Assembly: GCA_004369045.1 (NCBI GenBank)
Contig: ML213503.1
Location: 124,001 to 188,000 of the forward strand
Length of the DNA stretch: 64,000 nucleotides
Reading direction: 5' to 3'
Source of the DNA: Heliocybe sulcata
Taxonomy: Eukaryota; Basidiomycota; Agaricomycetes; Gloeophyllales; Gloeophyllaceae
The notes beneath the pieces were generated by a model. It saw only the letters and a list, made by a program, of their open reading frames with translations, did not search any database and was not told the DNA's origin. A program made the translations under genes and the position numbers. Each line of letters begins with the position of its first letter. Position 1 is the stretch's first letter. This document shows positions 26,329 to 37,445 of this stretch, piece by piece.

Positions 26329-27035
26329 TCACTGCTCGACGGTCCGCCATGCTAAAGCCTCATCGCCCCGTCGCATGTTAACGAGCCGGTCCCCGAACAC
26401 ACTCTCTCGAAAGATCATCATTTCTCCAGGCCACTGGACGCCTGCGAGCCTTGCGGCAACTCCTTCGTTGAACTCGTACTGATCATGTTCGACGTAGTAC
26501 AGCTTCATGATGGCATGTCGACCGTTCGAAGAATCGACTTCCCAGTGGTTGGATTGCACGGTGAAGGCACATCGAAAGACGTCGTTGATGTGCAGAGGTA
26601 CAGTGATACCTTGATTGATATTGAAATGGAGGACCGTGCGCAGGACATATAGCCAATGCAATGCCTCCTACGATGATACCGGTCAGTAACGCGAATATTT
26701 GAGGGCCAGAACAAGGGCGACACACATGATCCCAGGTAAGAAGAAGGAAAGAGTGAACATCAGAGTACTCGTCATGGCACCGAAGTTGAGGGCGTAAACG
26801 ACCACAATCCTAGCGCATTTGTTAGATAAACCCCGAATGAGGAGCTAAGCACGCACAAGATGCAGCGGACAACACGTCGGAGATGTTCACCAAGTGAAAA
26901 CGGCGCCAAAGTTATGCACGGAGACATGTGGGGCCAAGCTAGAAAGAAGTTAACCAGTGCGGCGCCTACATATATCTTGACGCCAGAATACCGATTGAGA
27001 TACGTGACGAACCATTCACCCCTTGCTATTACCAT
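26329..27035 (-). CDS. Hypothetical protein with membrane segments
   Basis: From the ATG at 27035, three exons join in frame into about 205 residues. There are three hydrophobic stretches, KIYVGAALVNFFLAW, VVVYALNFGAMTSTLMFTL and LHWLYVLRTVLHF. The middle one resembles the VxYxxNxGxxTS segment I know from fungal DUF6533/6534-type membrane proteins. The soluble C-terminus (NDVFRCAFTV, IMKLYYVE, WPGEMMIFRESVFG, LAWRTVEQ) has no family I can name. The second intron has alternative borders (for example acceptor at gtag or gtaggag). It sits beside a repeat-rich stretch, so it could be a worn remnant. Confidence 0.45.
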
Positions 27036-27086
27036 AAACGAGAGAGTCCGACGCAGCCATTACCGTAAACGAGAGAGTCCGACGCA
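27028..27086. repeat. 31-bp direct duplication
   Basis: The sequence attaccrtaaacgagagag plus tccgacgca occurs twice, 31 bases apart, with one base different. It covers the start codon of the hypothetical minus-strand gene. Confidence 0.8.
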
Positions 27087-27460
27087 TATTGGATAACGCC
27101 GACGAAAAGAGGTGAAAAGACATGACAAAAACGGTAATTTAGATCCAAGTAGGCAATAACCCCTGTGGAACAGGAACGGTACGAGTCCATACGAGAGATA
27201 TGTTAACCGATTCAGGGGAATCGGAACTGTCGAACAGAGATCCGAGCCTGCAAATTTGTTTAGGCAAAGTTGAAGACACTTCGCGATCGCGTACAGCCAA
27301 CCTACGGCAAATTCCGCCAGAGCATTGTCGCGTTGTATTCTTTATGGCAGGTGGTATACCATATCCGGCCAGCGGACGCGATCGACGATCCGACGCGACC
27401 TGACCTCATCGCCAGCCACCCGCGAGTCAACCGCAACCCTCCCGCTTCAGCCAAAAAACA

Positions 27461-27468
27461 TATATAAA
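27461..27468 (+). promoter_or_regulatory. TATA box close to the next start codon
   Basis: The motif tatataaa lies only 36 bases before the start at 27497. An out-of-frame ATG at 27478 falls between them; if transcription starts about 30 bases after the TATA box, this ATG is not in the transcript and the leader is very short. Confidence 0.5.
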
Positions 27469-27496
27469 CCCCCATCAATGCATCCTCTCTTCCCTC

Positions 27497-28542
27497 ATGA
27501 CCTCTCAGAACCAGAAGTCCCTCGAAACACTCCTACCCACCCCTGCTAACGCAGACGTCCACGAGAAGAACATGAACACGATGCAGGAAGTGAACCGCGC
27601 GCGCGTGATGACCGTCGGATCCTGGGTTGTGAACTTTGCGGCGCAGATGTACGGGATGTTGACCGAGCCGAATATGAAGGACGTGCACGATGCTGTGAGT
27701 CTCTTGAGGTCGTGGCGTTTGATGATTTGGGTGCTAACGGTGACGGTAGAATCACTACGCCTTCTCGCCGAACCCGATGTTTATCGGCGCGTTTTTTACG
27801 ATGCAAGTGGTCGTTCAGCTTACCTGGATCAGCAAGCTCTTCAGGCCTAAGGACGGCAGGAAGGACGATCCGACTGCGTATGCTGAGCCCGCGCAGCTGA
27901 GCTACGCACCAATTTATGCTCTCGGCAACATATGTATCGGTATGTGAAGTTCCTTAATTCTCTTACGCTGCAACTCAGCGCTCATGTACCGTCACGACAG
28001 CCGGGTGGATGATCTTCTGGAATAACGAGATGTTCGTCATGTCTCAGGCACTCGTCACCCTCAACTCCCTGTCGCAGCTCTACGCCGTCTGGGTGCTTCT
28101 GCCGCCTATGACTAAGGACAACGTCTGGACGCACCTCACCGCGCAGACCTTCGCTGGCATTGGTATTTTGGATCTCGTCGACAATGGCGCGGTTGCTTTG
28201 GTACGTCTCATATTGTGATTCGTGCGCTGAGCTCATGTATCCCCCAGCGCTATCCCGGCCCTCCCACTACTGCCGTCCAAGTTATCACCGGACTCAGCTT
28301 CGGTCTCATGGTAAGCGTCATAACGTCTTGGCTTTTGAAGACTGTCTAACGTGTATACGACTATTTAGGCCCTCCTTACCAATCCCATCTTCTCGGCCTG
28401 CCAGCTCTACAACCTCGTAGCGTTGTACTTCGGCCAGAGCGATGTCTGGGGCAAGTCTCTTGCTTGGATGATCTTGGCCACCGGCATCGTCGTGCTCTTC
28501 AAGATGTTGACGTTCAGGCTGCCTGGCAAGGTAGCGTTGTGA
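27497..28542 (+). CDS. Multi-span membrane protein of unknown function (DUF1774-like?)
   Basis: Five exons give about 265 residues, beginning MTSQNQKSLETLLPTPANAD and ending LPGKVAL. There are at least six hydrophobic spans, including FFTMQVVVQLTWI, IYALGNICIAGWMIFW, LSQLYAVWVLLP and LAWMILATGIVVLFKMLTF. The segment FSPNPMFIGAFFTMQVVVQL with a following WISKLF recalls DUF1774-type fungal membrane proteins, but I am not certain. The frame is intact across four short introns. The stop codon lies inside the first unit of a 21-bp direct duplication (28536-28577). No function can be assigned. Confidence 0.75.
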
Positions 28543-28577
28543 AAACGTTGAAGAGCGTTGTGAAAACGTTGAAGAGC
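28536..28577 (+). repeat. 21-bp perfect tandem duplication at the stop codon
   Basis: The unit gttgtgaaaacgttgaagagc occurs twice without a break. The stop codon of the preceding gene lies in the first unit. Confidence 0.9.
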
Positions 28578-28718
28578 ATCTGCATGCGTAGGATTGTGTC
28601 TCGAACAAGCGTATCTGTTGTAGCGTATTCTCCAATGTAACATTTCTACCTGTGTATTCATGATATTTGTACTCCCAGAGTGAAGGGCACGAGAAGAAAC
28701 CGTAAAGCACGTCCGGTA

Positions 28719-28990
28719 CCAGGCTCCTAAAACCAGCCGTCGAGCGTTCTCGTTCCACTCTGAGGACATGTGGGAAAAACATATGTATTAGGAATATCTG
28801 ACATTTACCAAATATATTCACCTACCATAATTAGAAGGCAGCTAAGAGGAAGAGAACGCTCTATGACCTTCCTTCTAATTATGGTAGGTGAATATATTTG
28901 GTAAATGTCAGATATTCCTAATACATATGTTTTTCCCACATGTCCTCAGAGTGGAACGAGAACGCTCGACGGCTGGTTTTAGGAGCCTGG
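28719..28990. repeat. Perfect long inverted repeat (120-bp arms, 32-bp loop)
   Basis: Bases 28719-28838 are the exact reverse complement of 28871-28990, with a 32-base spacer. No mismatch was found. The repeat lies between the ends of two converging genes. If transcribed it would fold into a long double-stranded hairpin. It has no coding content. The bases just outside are tccggta on the left and tccggta on the right, which do not pair as a continuation of the arms. Confidence 0.95.
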
Positions 28991-29287
28991 TCCGGTACAT
29001 GAGCCATGAGACTTTGAGGTTAGAACTCGTAGTTTCACAGTCACCAGGACGTTCTTAACGCCTGGCTGGCGCAGCTTCAAGCCTGGGGAACTATATACAA
29101 GGATGCCTCCCTTGTGATGGCATCTGCCTGTCCTGTGTAATATGGGCAACGGTACTGAGTACTGAGTACTGAGCGCTCAATAGATGGCAAGTTCAGCAAA
29201 GTGCGAGATGATCTCCACGGCACTCATCTGATTCCATACAGAAGCCCCACAGCTACAAGACGTGCGCAATACAGAAGTTACACGCAG
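28991..29287. other. Convergent 3' region
   Basis: No gene is supported between the hairpin and the end of NOG2. A small triplication of actgagt occurs near 29155-29173. Confidence 0.6.
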
Positions 29288-31571
29288 TCACCGCCGCGCC
29301 TTCCTCCCCACAGGTAGATTCTTCATCACCGCCGCCTTTCTCCGACTCTTATTCTTCACATTCGCGCTCGAGTAGAAATTCGTCGCTTTTTTCTGGTGCA
29401 GATATGTCAGCGCTGTGTCTCCGACTTATCAAGCCGAACCGACGTACCTTGTTCGTCTTCATCCGCGCGTCTTTCTGCGCCCGTCTTTCCTCGTCCTCGG
29501 ACACGACGTCAGCGCCTTCCTCGCTCTGCGGCGGGGTTTGTGTTTGGTCTTGAGGGAACACGTCTCCCCACGTCAGCCCGCCCCACTCTTCCCCGTCCTC
29601 GTCCTGTGCACTGTCCTCATCAGCACTACCACTTCCCTCAGCCCCTTCCTCCTCAACATCCTCCTCCTCCTCCTCCTCCTCGATCGCCCTAACATCCTCC
29701 TCCACAAACACATTCTTCTGCACGATCCCCCCCAACCTCTGCTTTACCCCAATCTCCACCTCCTTGCCCTTCCCCTTCCCCTTCGCAGCACTCCACCTCC
29801 TCTCCTTCTCCTCCTTCCTATTCACCTCCTCCGGCCTCTCGGGCGGGCCCACAAAAAACGGTATCCGCCCCCTCACCCAATCACTCAACACAATCTTCGC
29901 CACCCCGTCCAGATCCGGCTCCCCGCCCTTCAGCAGCCGCCCCTTCTGCCGCGCCAGCGCGTCCAGAAACGCGATCGCCTCGTATCTGCCCGCTTCTCGC
30001 GGCCCAGCGTCTTCGTTCTCACCTGGGTGAGGTAGGGAGTCGGGCATGGGCAGCCCGTACGTGCGCGAGAGGTAGACGGGCTTGACGCGCTCGAGGAGCG
30101 CGGGGATGTGCTCGGAGGGCGCAGGCAGCGCCTCAATGCGCACGACACCCTTGAGCACCGTCGACGTCTGCGAGTCCGATTTCGCAGAGGACGGCACGAC
30201 GCCCGGGCAGTCGATCAGGTAGATCTTCCTCGTCAGAGTAATGTATTGCCAGACCTGCAGAAATAATGCATCAGCCAACACCCACGTAGCGTGATTCCAA
30301 GGGCCGCGCACCTTCGTCTCCCCCGGGACGGGCGCGACGCGGCACACCTTCCCGCTCTTGAGCGTGTTGATCACGCTGCTCTTGCCCACGTTCGGGTACC
30401 CCATGAAGCCCACCGAGATCTGCTTCTTGTCCGAGTGCAGCTGCGAGAACTGCCGAAGCAGCTGGATCAGCGCGCCCTTGCCGAACGCGTGCGTCGGCGA
30501 CGCGTGGAACGCGAGTGTTGGGTAACGCGGGGTGAGGTGTTGGATGTATCGCGCCTAGAGCATAACGATCATTAATCAGCGCATATATAGAGCGAATGAT
30601 GAGGCTTACTGTAACCCAGTTGGGCACCAGATCGCACTTGTTGATGATGAGCACGACCTGCTTGTGCGCCTTCTCCTTGCGGATGTACTCGAGCACGCTC
30701 TCGCACATGGTCCCCAGGGGGTCGCGCGCGTCGATAACGTGCAGGATAACGTCGGATGAGTCAATGACTTTGTACAGTTCGCCGTATATGCGCCGTGAGG
30801 TGCCTTTGGAGTATATAGGCTCGATGTAGTCGGCGTGGGTGGACGGGGAGGGGTCTGGATGATGCGGTTTACGACTGAACTTGGTGAGGCGAGAGGCTTG
30901 GAACAGACATACCTGTAGATGATTCGGGACCTGTGGACGGCTTCGCCTCTCGCTCGTCTGCTTCCTCTCCGAGCTTGATCAATTCTTCAAAGGTGCCTAC
31001 GTCTAGCTTGGCCCTTTTACGTTGGGCCTTGGGACCAAAGGTCTCCGAAAATGGCTCGGTCTCGACAATATGCGAGCGCTGATTCTAGATGAGTGTGCTG
31101 GTCTGGAAACAATGTCGTGGTGCACTCACTTTACGCAGGTTCGGGTTAGCAGCATCGTCTAAGAGTGCCATGGGCAGCTTATTCCGCCTGAGGAGGACAG
31201 AGTATGGATCGTCCTTTTTTGTAGCTAGACTCGTCCGGAAGTGGTCCAATGCAGTCTGGGATATGACCCTCGTATTTCCTGCATTCCATCGCCATAAATT
31301 ACAATTTCAGATCGTTCGTCGTATACGCACCAAACCACCTTCTATCAGGCTGTACTCTTCCCGGCTTCGTCTCATCCTCCCCCTTCTGAAACTCTGCCGC
31401 CTCGACAATCTTGCCCTTCCTATCCCTCACCGGCTTCCCCCCATTTATCATCTTCAGCCTAGACGCCGCCTTTGCATCGCGGTAAAAGTTCTCGCCCTTG
31501 ACTTTCTTGACATATGGGTCCGAGGACGAGCGTGTCTTCGAGGAAGAACCAGCCTTTTTGGTGGGCGCCAT
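29288..31571 (-). CDS. NOG2: Nucleolar GTP-binding protein 2 (60S ribosome assembly GTPase)
   Basis: A circularly permuted GTPase needed for a late nuclear step of 60S subunit maturation. The ATG at 31571 opens the typical N-terminal domain ([22 protein letters not shown]). The G motifs come in permuted order: IINKCDLVP (G4), [12 protein letters not shown] (G1), then YLIDCPGVV (G3). A charged, Glu-rich stretch and Lys-rich blocks follow, usual in nucleolar proteins. The last exon, [20 protein letters not shown] to RKARR, matches the family's C-terminus and is reached through an intron near 29390-29450; without it the frame ends earlier at 29349. Length is about 700 residues, in the family range. 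Apparent long plus-strand frames over this gene are shadows. Confidence 0.92.
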
Positions 31572-32447
31572 GGTGGTACGCGTTACAAGCTTCAGAAAGA
31601 CGGGTATGAAGAAAATACAGAGGTTCCCACGGTAAGTATCATAAAAGGCGCGCTGCCCGAATTCGGTAATTCCCGACGCCTCTCTCTCTCGTCCACTGAA
31701 CGCGCTGATACCTTGGCTTCGACCGCAATCCTTCTCTCATATGACTGAACTCTGTGCACGACGTGCACTTGGCTGCGCATATAATCTGACCGAATGGCCT
31801 TCCCTCCGCTCTTTCTTTATCTGGCTACTCTTGCATATCAGCGCAGCATCGAGCATGGCACGCGATAATGAATCCTCTGTGGACGATAATGCCCTCACAT
31901 CACGGGGCTCCATTGCAGCTCTGCCCAACCAATAGACACAGGTGAGTAGCGCCAGCTCTCGTCCCTTCTGTGACGACAATAGTGCTCCCGAGCAAATATC
32001 GGCGATAAGATAGAGGACATTGCAAGATAAAGCTCACGGCAAAGCACCTCGACAATTCCGCGCTCCAAGATAGTCTTCCTTCAGGAGTCTGCTGAGAAGC
32101 GTTCTTGAGATAAAGGTCCCGAGGAGGCCTCCCTCATTCCAGCTGCGTCGATCTCTGCACTTACAAGAGGTCGCCGCATCTGGGATCCGGGAAGCCTTCC
32201 TCGAGCCTTTCGCTCTCGTCTGACCATAGCTGTCTCGCATAAGCTTGTCCACCTGCCACATCTTCCGAATATCAGTCTGGGCACGTCCCGTCTAAAGTCC
32301 CGTTAGACTTCATATCTTTACGTCTCCGCGAGTCTTTTGTCCCTGGCATCGGAAAAATCGGAGCTCCTCTCTCAGGTTCTTATATCTCGCAATAACCAGC
32401 GAACCCCGCACTCCCGACCTTTCTGTACGGCACCCATAACCAGCACA
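31572..32447. promoter_or_regulatory. Divergent promoter region between NOG2 and the oxygenase gene
   Basis: About 875 bases separate two genes that run apart. Small frames occur on both strands (such as 31737-31979 and 32034-32284 on the minus strand) without recognised content. I see no clear TATA element. Confidence 0.5.
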
Positions 32448-33674
32448 ATGGCAGCAGTCGCCACCCAACTCGCTCCCGCCCTCCCGCGCTCACACTTCCA
32501 ACCCATAATCCACAACATCGCCGCCCCTCCCACCAAGCCCACCGATGGCCAATTCACCCCGTCCAAACACCTCGCCTACAACGGCGCCGCCGAGGTGCTC
32601 ACCATGGAAGACCTAGGCCTGCCGAAAGACAGCGGCATCTCCCCCATCGCTGTCTCCCAGCCCTTCAAGCTCTTCTCCGAGGACGCCGTGCACGAGATGC
32701 GGAGAGAGATCTTCAAGCCCGAGGTCATGGAGAACTGCAAGTACAGCAGCAACATCGCCGCCTGCCAGCTCCGCGGTTACGCTCCCAAGTTAGTACTGTC
32801 CTCACCCTCCTGTCTGGACGAACGCTAACGACGGTGGAATAGGTACGCGCCGTTTACCTACGACGCCTGGACGCACCCCGACACGCTGCGCATCATCTCC
32901 TCCATCGCGGGCGTCGACCTCGTCCCCGTCATGGACTTCGAAGTCGCGCACGTCAACTTCTCCGTCAAGTCCGAAGCGCAGACAAAGCAAGAGCTCGACA
33001 CCATCCACTCGAAGCGGGGCAGGCCCTGGGAGGACGATAAACCCGTCGTGGGGTGGCACAGGGACAGCTACCCCTTTGTGTGCGTGTTGATGCTCAGCGA
33101 CTGCACGAACATGGTCGGCGGGGAGACGGCGATCAAGACGGGCGACGGGAGCGTTATGAAGGTCCGAGGGCCGACTATGGTAAGCTCTACCACCGCCACG
33201 AAAGACTGCTACCCATACTAACAACACCCGCATCAGGGCTGCGCCGCAATTCTCCAAGGCCGCTACATCACGCACCAAGCGCTGCGCGCGCTCGGCGCCC
33301 AAGAACGCATCACCGCCGTCACCTCCTTCCGCCCGCGCGACCCCTTCACGCGAGACGACACCGTCCTCAACACCGTCCGCCCCATCTCCGATCTGTCCGT
33401 CCTCTACCAAGAGTTCGCCGAGTACCGCCTCGCGATGATGGAAGAACGCGTCCGCGCGCAGCTGAAGGAGGTGCGGGAGAGGAGGCGGGCGGGGAAGAAG
33501 TTTGATACGAGGGGGGTTAAGCGCTTCCTTGCGGAGCAGACGAGGTTCTTGGAGCATATGAATAGCGAGATGGTGCAGGATGAGGAGGTGAAGGTGGGCT
33601 GGATTGAGGAGGTTGACTTGCCGGACTGTGTGGTTGGTGAAGAGCCGCCGGCCAAGCGTGTGCGGCATGACTAG
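32448..33674 (+). CDS. Fe(II)/2-oxoglutarate-dependent oxygenase-like protein
   Basis: Three exons give about 365 residues. The iron site is visible as WHRD (the HxD pair) in KPVVGWHRDSYPFVCVLML, and a distal His in QGRYITHQALRAL after the second intron, with an Arg further on (FRPRDP) suited to bind 2-oxoglutarate. A GGETAIKTGDGS loop lies between them, as in double-stranded beta-helix oxygenases. The C-terminus is a Lys/Arg/Glu-rich helical part. Such enzymes hydroxylate or demethylate small molecules or proteins; the substrate is unknown. The first intron uses a gttagt donor. No signal peptide is seen, so it is probably cytosolic or nuclear. Confidence 0.75.
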
Positions 33675-33898
33675 GTCGAATTTGTTCTGGCGTCGAAAGG
33701 GAAGCTGCTGCTGCTCTGGTGTAGTTATAGTGCTGTATTGTAGTTGTTGTACCAGTTAAGTCGTCATTCATGTACATACGGGATCCATTCAAATAGATAG
33801 ACTCCTAAGTCAATGTACTTTATTGAAGCCAATCGTCGCCCTCCCGTCCTCGCATTATTCTCTATCGACGATATGGCGTTGTTCTCCCTAGGCTCGTA

Positions 33899-36445
33899 CT
33901 AACGCCGAACTTTCAGGAGACGTCCTCGATACTCCAGCACATGCGTCAGCGACGCCTCTCGAACCGACACATCTCCAAGCACGTCCACAAAGTCCAGCTG
34001 AACCGGGTCAGGAAGAGGCGTTCGCACACCAACGGGCTTGGGTTCCGGAGAGAGCGGTCCCGGTGCGCTCGACGCCAAATCCAGCAACCGTGTCCGCAGC
34101 TCGGGATAGCCCAGAAGTGTCGTGGCCATCTCTGGCCCTATAGATCCATTCCCTATATTTCGGCTGCAAAGGTTGAGCACGATCAGCTCGCAAAATCGTC
34201 AACGGTCGTACGTACATGTCTGGCAGACGCTCGCGCAGCCGCCGCAACAGCCGTGGCTGCCGCACTTCAACATCCGGTTTCGGAGGAGGCTCCGGCTTGG
34301 TGAAGATATCGTCCCCAGGACCGTCACCCAAAGGTCGGAACGAGATGTCCTTTGGATGGTCCTTCATAACATGCTCTATCTACGTCCTGTAAATCTCGCG
34401 TTCGAAAATCAGCGGGAAAGCACGTACCGCTTTTCTCCACGTCATGCACTGGAATCGCCATACACCAGGATCCTTCTTGACCGGGCAGACCATGCACGCC
34501 ATCCTCCCTTCGCGATCCATGTCCTTGCAGGTCGTGGTAGCAGGGCTGAGCCCACACGCCCTAACAATAGCCTCGATAACAGCCCCTCGCTCTTTGTCGA
34601 CGGTCAACGAAGGGCACTCCCAAACACCTGGTCCGGGTACTGGAACGCGAACTGATTCACCGTGCACGAGTTCCACGATTTCAACTGGTTTGGTGGTGCC
34701 CGCGAACGTCTGGCACGAGTGCCCGAAGAGGCAGGGAATAGAAATCGGGGTCGTTTTTCTCCTGTTTGCTGATGAAACGGGTGACTCGTCTTCGTCGAAC
34801 AATGAAAATAAGCCGCCCAAAGGATCATAAGCAGTATGCATGGTGCCACGAGCAGCAATTGATCCGTCGGCGATGTCGGTTACCGGAGACAAAGGGATCT
34901 CCTGGTCACAATGCGGACAGCGGAGAACGGTCGTTGCGAGGTGCAGTGCCGAGACGATCTCTTCCGGAGTTGACGTCTTGGAGACCCAAGGTATATCCTG
35001 CTTCGTATCGTGCATATGATCGGCAAACCTCCGCAAAATGTCCTTGAGCCAGACTTGTACCTGTTTGCCGACTGGAATGATGCGACAGAAGGTGTCCAGA
35101 TCGATTGCCTCTTCATCTGATCGTTGCAGTACTTTCTCCACGTCGGGGAGACGGATAAAGTCAGCTAGAGAAGGTACGAGTTCCGATAACAAGGGATGAG
35201 AGTTCTTCCATTGTTGCAAAGCCTTCGACGCAATGTATATCCTGCAAGTCAGAGTAGAACGCCGCTCTTCGACTTCCAGCCTATGAGCTTTACATTGTTC
35301 CATAAACTGCAACAAACGGCTGCAGATAATTTTCAAGCCTTGGAGAATCCGCCTTAACACATGCCGTCTCGACCGCGAGGGGACTCACCTATGTGGCTCA
35401 GCACCCCGCGTGGTTGGGCAACCAAGCGGTGGCACTCAAACTGCTCCCGATCTGCTTGAGTCATGTGCGCGATTTCATGGGCCCACCCTTCCTGTTTCAA
35501 TGTTTCTTCCAGCCTATAGCGGTATGATTCAGCACAAGGACGGTCAGCAGTCGTGCCACACTCACCGCGTACGGCGTAACTCGGTCGCCCATTCGCTGCA
35601 GCGATTTGTGATCTGGAGATTATTGTTAACCGTGAAACGAGAATTGCAATAATGAGAGTATCCTACCTCCTTCAAACGCCGTACGGACTCTGCACGTTCT
35701 TCCAGAAACTTTTTGAGTGCGACTCCGTCGCCTTCCAACTGCTTGTACTGCTTTACGACGTCCAGAAGCTGACTTTCCAGAGAGGCATGTTTGCGGCCAT
35801 CTAGAACTCTTTAGCACAGGGAATGCGAAACGTATAATATCTACAACAACGTACAAGGTCGCATCAGCACCAATTTGCTGATATTGACGCGGTCGTAGAA
35901 ACTGCCGTAATGTTTACAGTATCTATGACACAGTCAGTCGATTCAGTGGAGACGAGAGAAACCTATCACTGACACTCTGTCTGCGCACTTTGCGCACAGT
36001 CGCACAAGCAGTCCCCAGTCATGGTCAACATTTGGAACAGAGCATTCCTGGTAAGCCAGTCAGACATCGCGTCAGGGTACGAGTGGCACGACGCACCTGA
36101 CAATGCCTATCGAAGAGGAAGCTCGTCCAGAATGGCAGAGAGAATTCTGCAGGGCAGGGTGGCAGGGTGGGATCCTGAGAGAAGGAACACTCCCAGAGCC
36201 ACTTGGACGATGCACTCATGATTAGACTTCGAAAGGCTTTGGTGGTGCGAGAGAGATGCATTAGATCAGCGGGATGCATACGTCGGAGTATCTGGCAGTC
36301 GTATGTCAGATGAAAGGTAGGAGCATGGTTAACGAGCATCACTCACTTCGAGCATAACATCGTAAGAGATGCCATTAATTCGACGAAGTTCTCCGCCGCG
36401 CGGCCTGAGCGGGACGAGTGGCAGCTGTGAGGATACTTTTGCCAT
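33899..36445 (-). CDS. F-box protein with Cys knuckle (1 of 3)
   Basis: A multi-exon gene starting at the ATG at 36445 (MAKVSSQLPLVPL). The F-box lies in exons 1 and 2 (ILRRMHPADLMHLSRTTKAF), followed by CPAEFSLPFW and LFDRHCQ, the adaptor part that binds Skp1 in SCF ubiquitin ligases. A knuckle with C, W, LC and C (DHDWGLLVRLCAKC) comes next, then a helical region (YGRKHASLESQLLD), a CxxC (LRCPHCDQE) and a long C-terminus with two further Cys pairs. About twelve exons join in frame, some needing a later acceptor than the first AG. The substrate is unknown. It runs away from the next F-box gene. Confidence 0.75.
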
Positions 36446-37445
36446 GTTCGATGCAATGGCGGCAAGCGGTGAAGTAGGCAGTGGTGGCAGTAAGGACGTG
36501 CCACCTCGGGTACTGGATGTGAGTCGGAGTTTCCATGTGAGGACAAGATCTAGATGTCTTTGGCGAAGCGATGGCGGTCTGAAGCGCGAATGCCCGTGAA
36601 ATCTGCGTCCGCCTTTGTTCTCCGGATTTGATTTGATTGCGGTCGTTGGCACAACTGTTCCATTTTCTGAAAAGGAATCGATACCTTAAGACAGAGCCAG
36701 CGCGATAGGATTCATGGACTCATGAAAGCTGCGGACATCTATTCCATTATTGTCAGAATCCTTGAAACGATCTAGATCATGAAAGGGTCATAGGCTACCT
36801 AGGTCGTAGATGAATATAAGAGGAGACATCGATACAGCTGGTCTTCCAATATACCGCAACGACTGCAGTGGCAAAGTATAAGCTCAGTCAGTAGGGAAAG
36901 GAAGGGAAGGGAAGGAGGCGTTATTCCCACACTCACCCAAATAACGAAGCTCACAACCTGCTAACAACCTGCCTTATAACTAACATCTGGCCAAGCATTC
37001 GACGACCCAAACGCGGCCTACTCTTGTTATCTTGCCACGGACAAGGATTTCTTCCTATATCAGTGTATTGTGGGCCTCATCCGGAGCCTTCACCGCTCGG
37101 ACTCTCCGGTATCGACAATATTCATGGCGCTGTATTTATGGACGCTTCAAAACAATACCTTCATTGCAACACTCCCTTCATTGCAACACTCAACGTGCTT
37201 AAGGACACAAGGGCTGGGCAAAATCGTACCGCAGGCGGGCTGATTCGAGACAGATCAGTATTGATCTGAGTGACCGGCGTGTTCTCTTGTTCTCTTGTCT
37301 TCTTCGAGATTCTATTTTAGGATGACCAAAGGATGACTATATAACAGGTGCTGAATTGAAGCTATGCAGCACCTAACAGCACTGCTTGTTCTACTCACTG
37401 CAGTCTGTCCTTGCTTGTCCTGGAACATCTACATCGCTTGGGAGG
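36446..37445. promoter_or_regulatory. Head-to-head promoter region between two F-box genes
   Basis: One kilobase between divergent genes with no coding signal. It contains a purine run (ggaaaggaagggaagggaag) near 36895-36915. Confidence 0.5.

Noticed and set aside
29415-30035. Long Pro/Leu-rich plus-strand frame
   Set aside because: It is antisense to the Glu/Lys-rich part of NOG2, which explains its odd composition.
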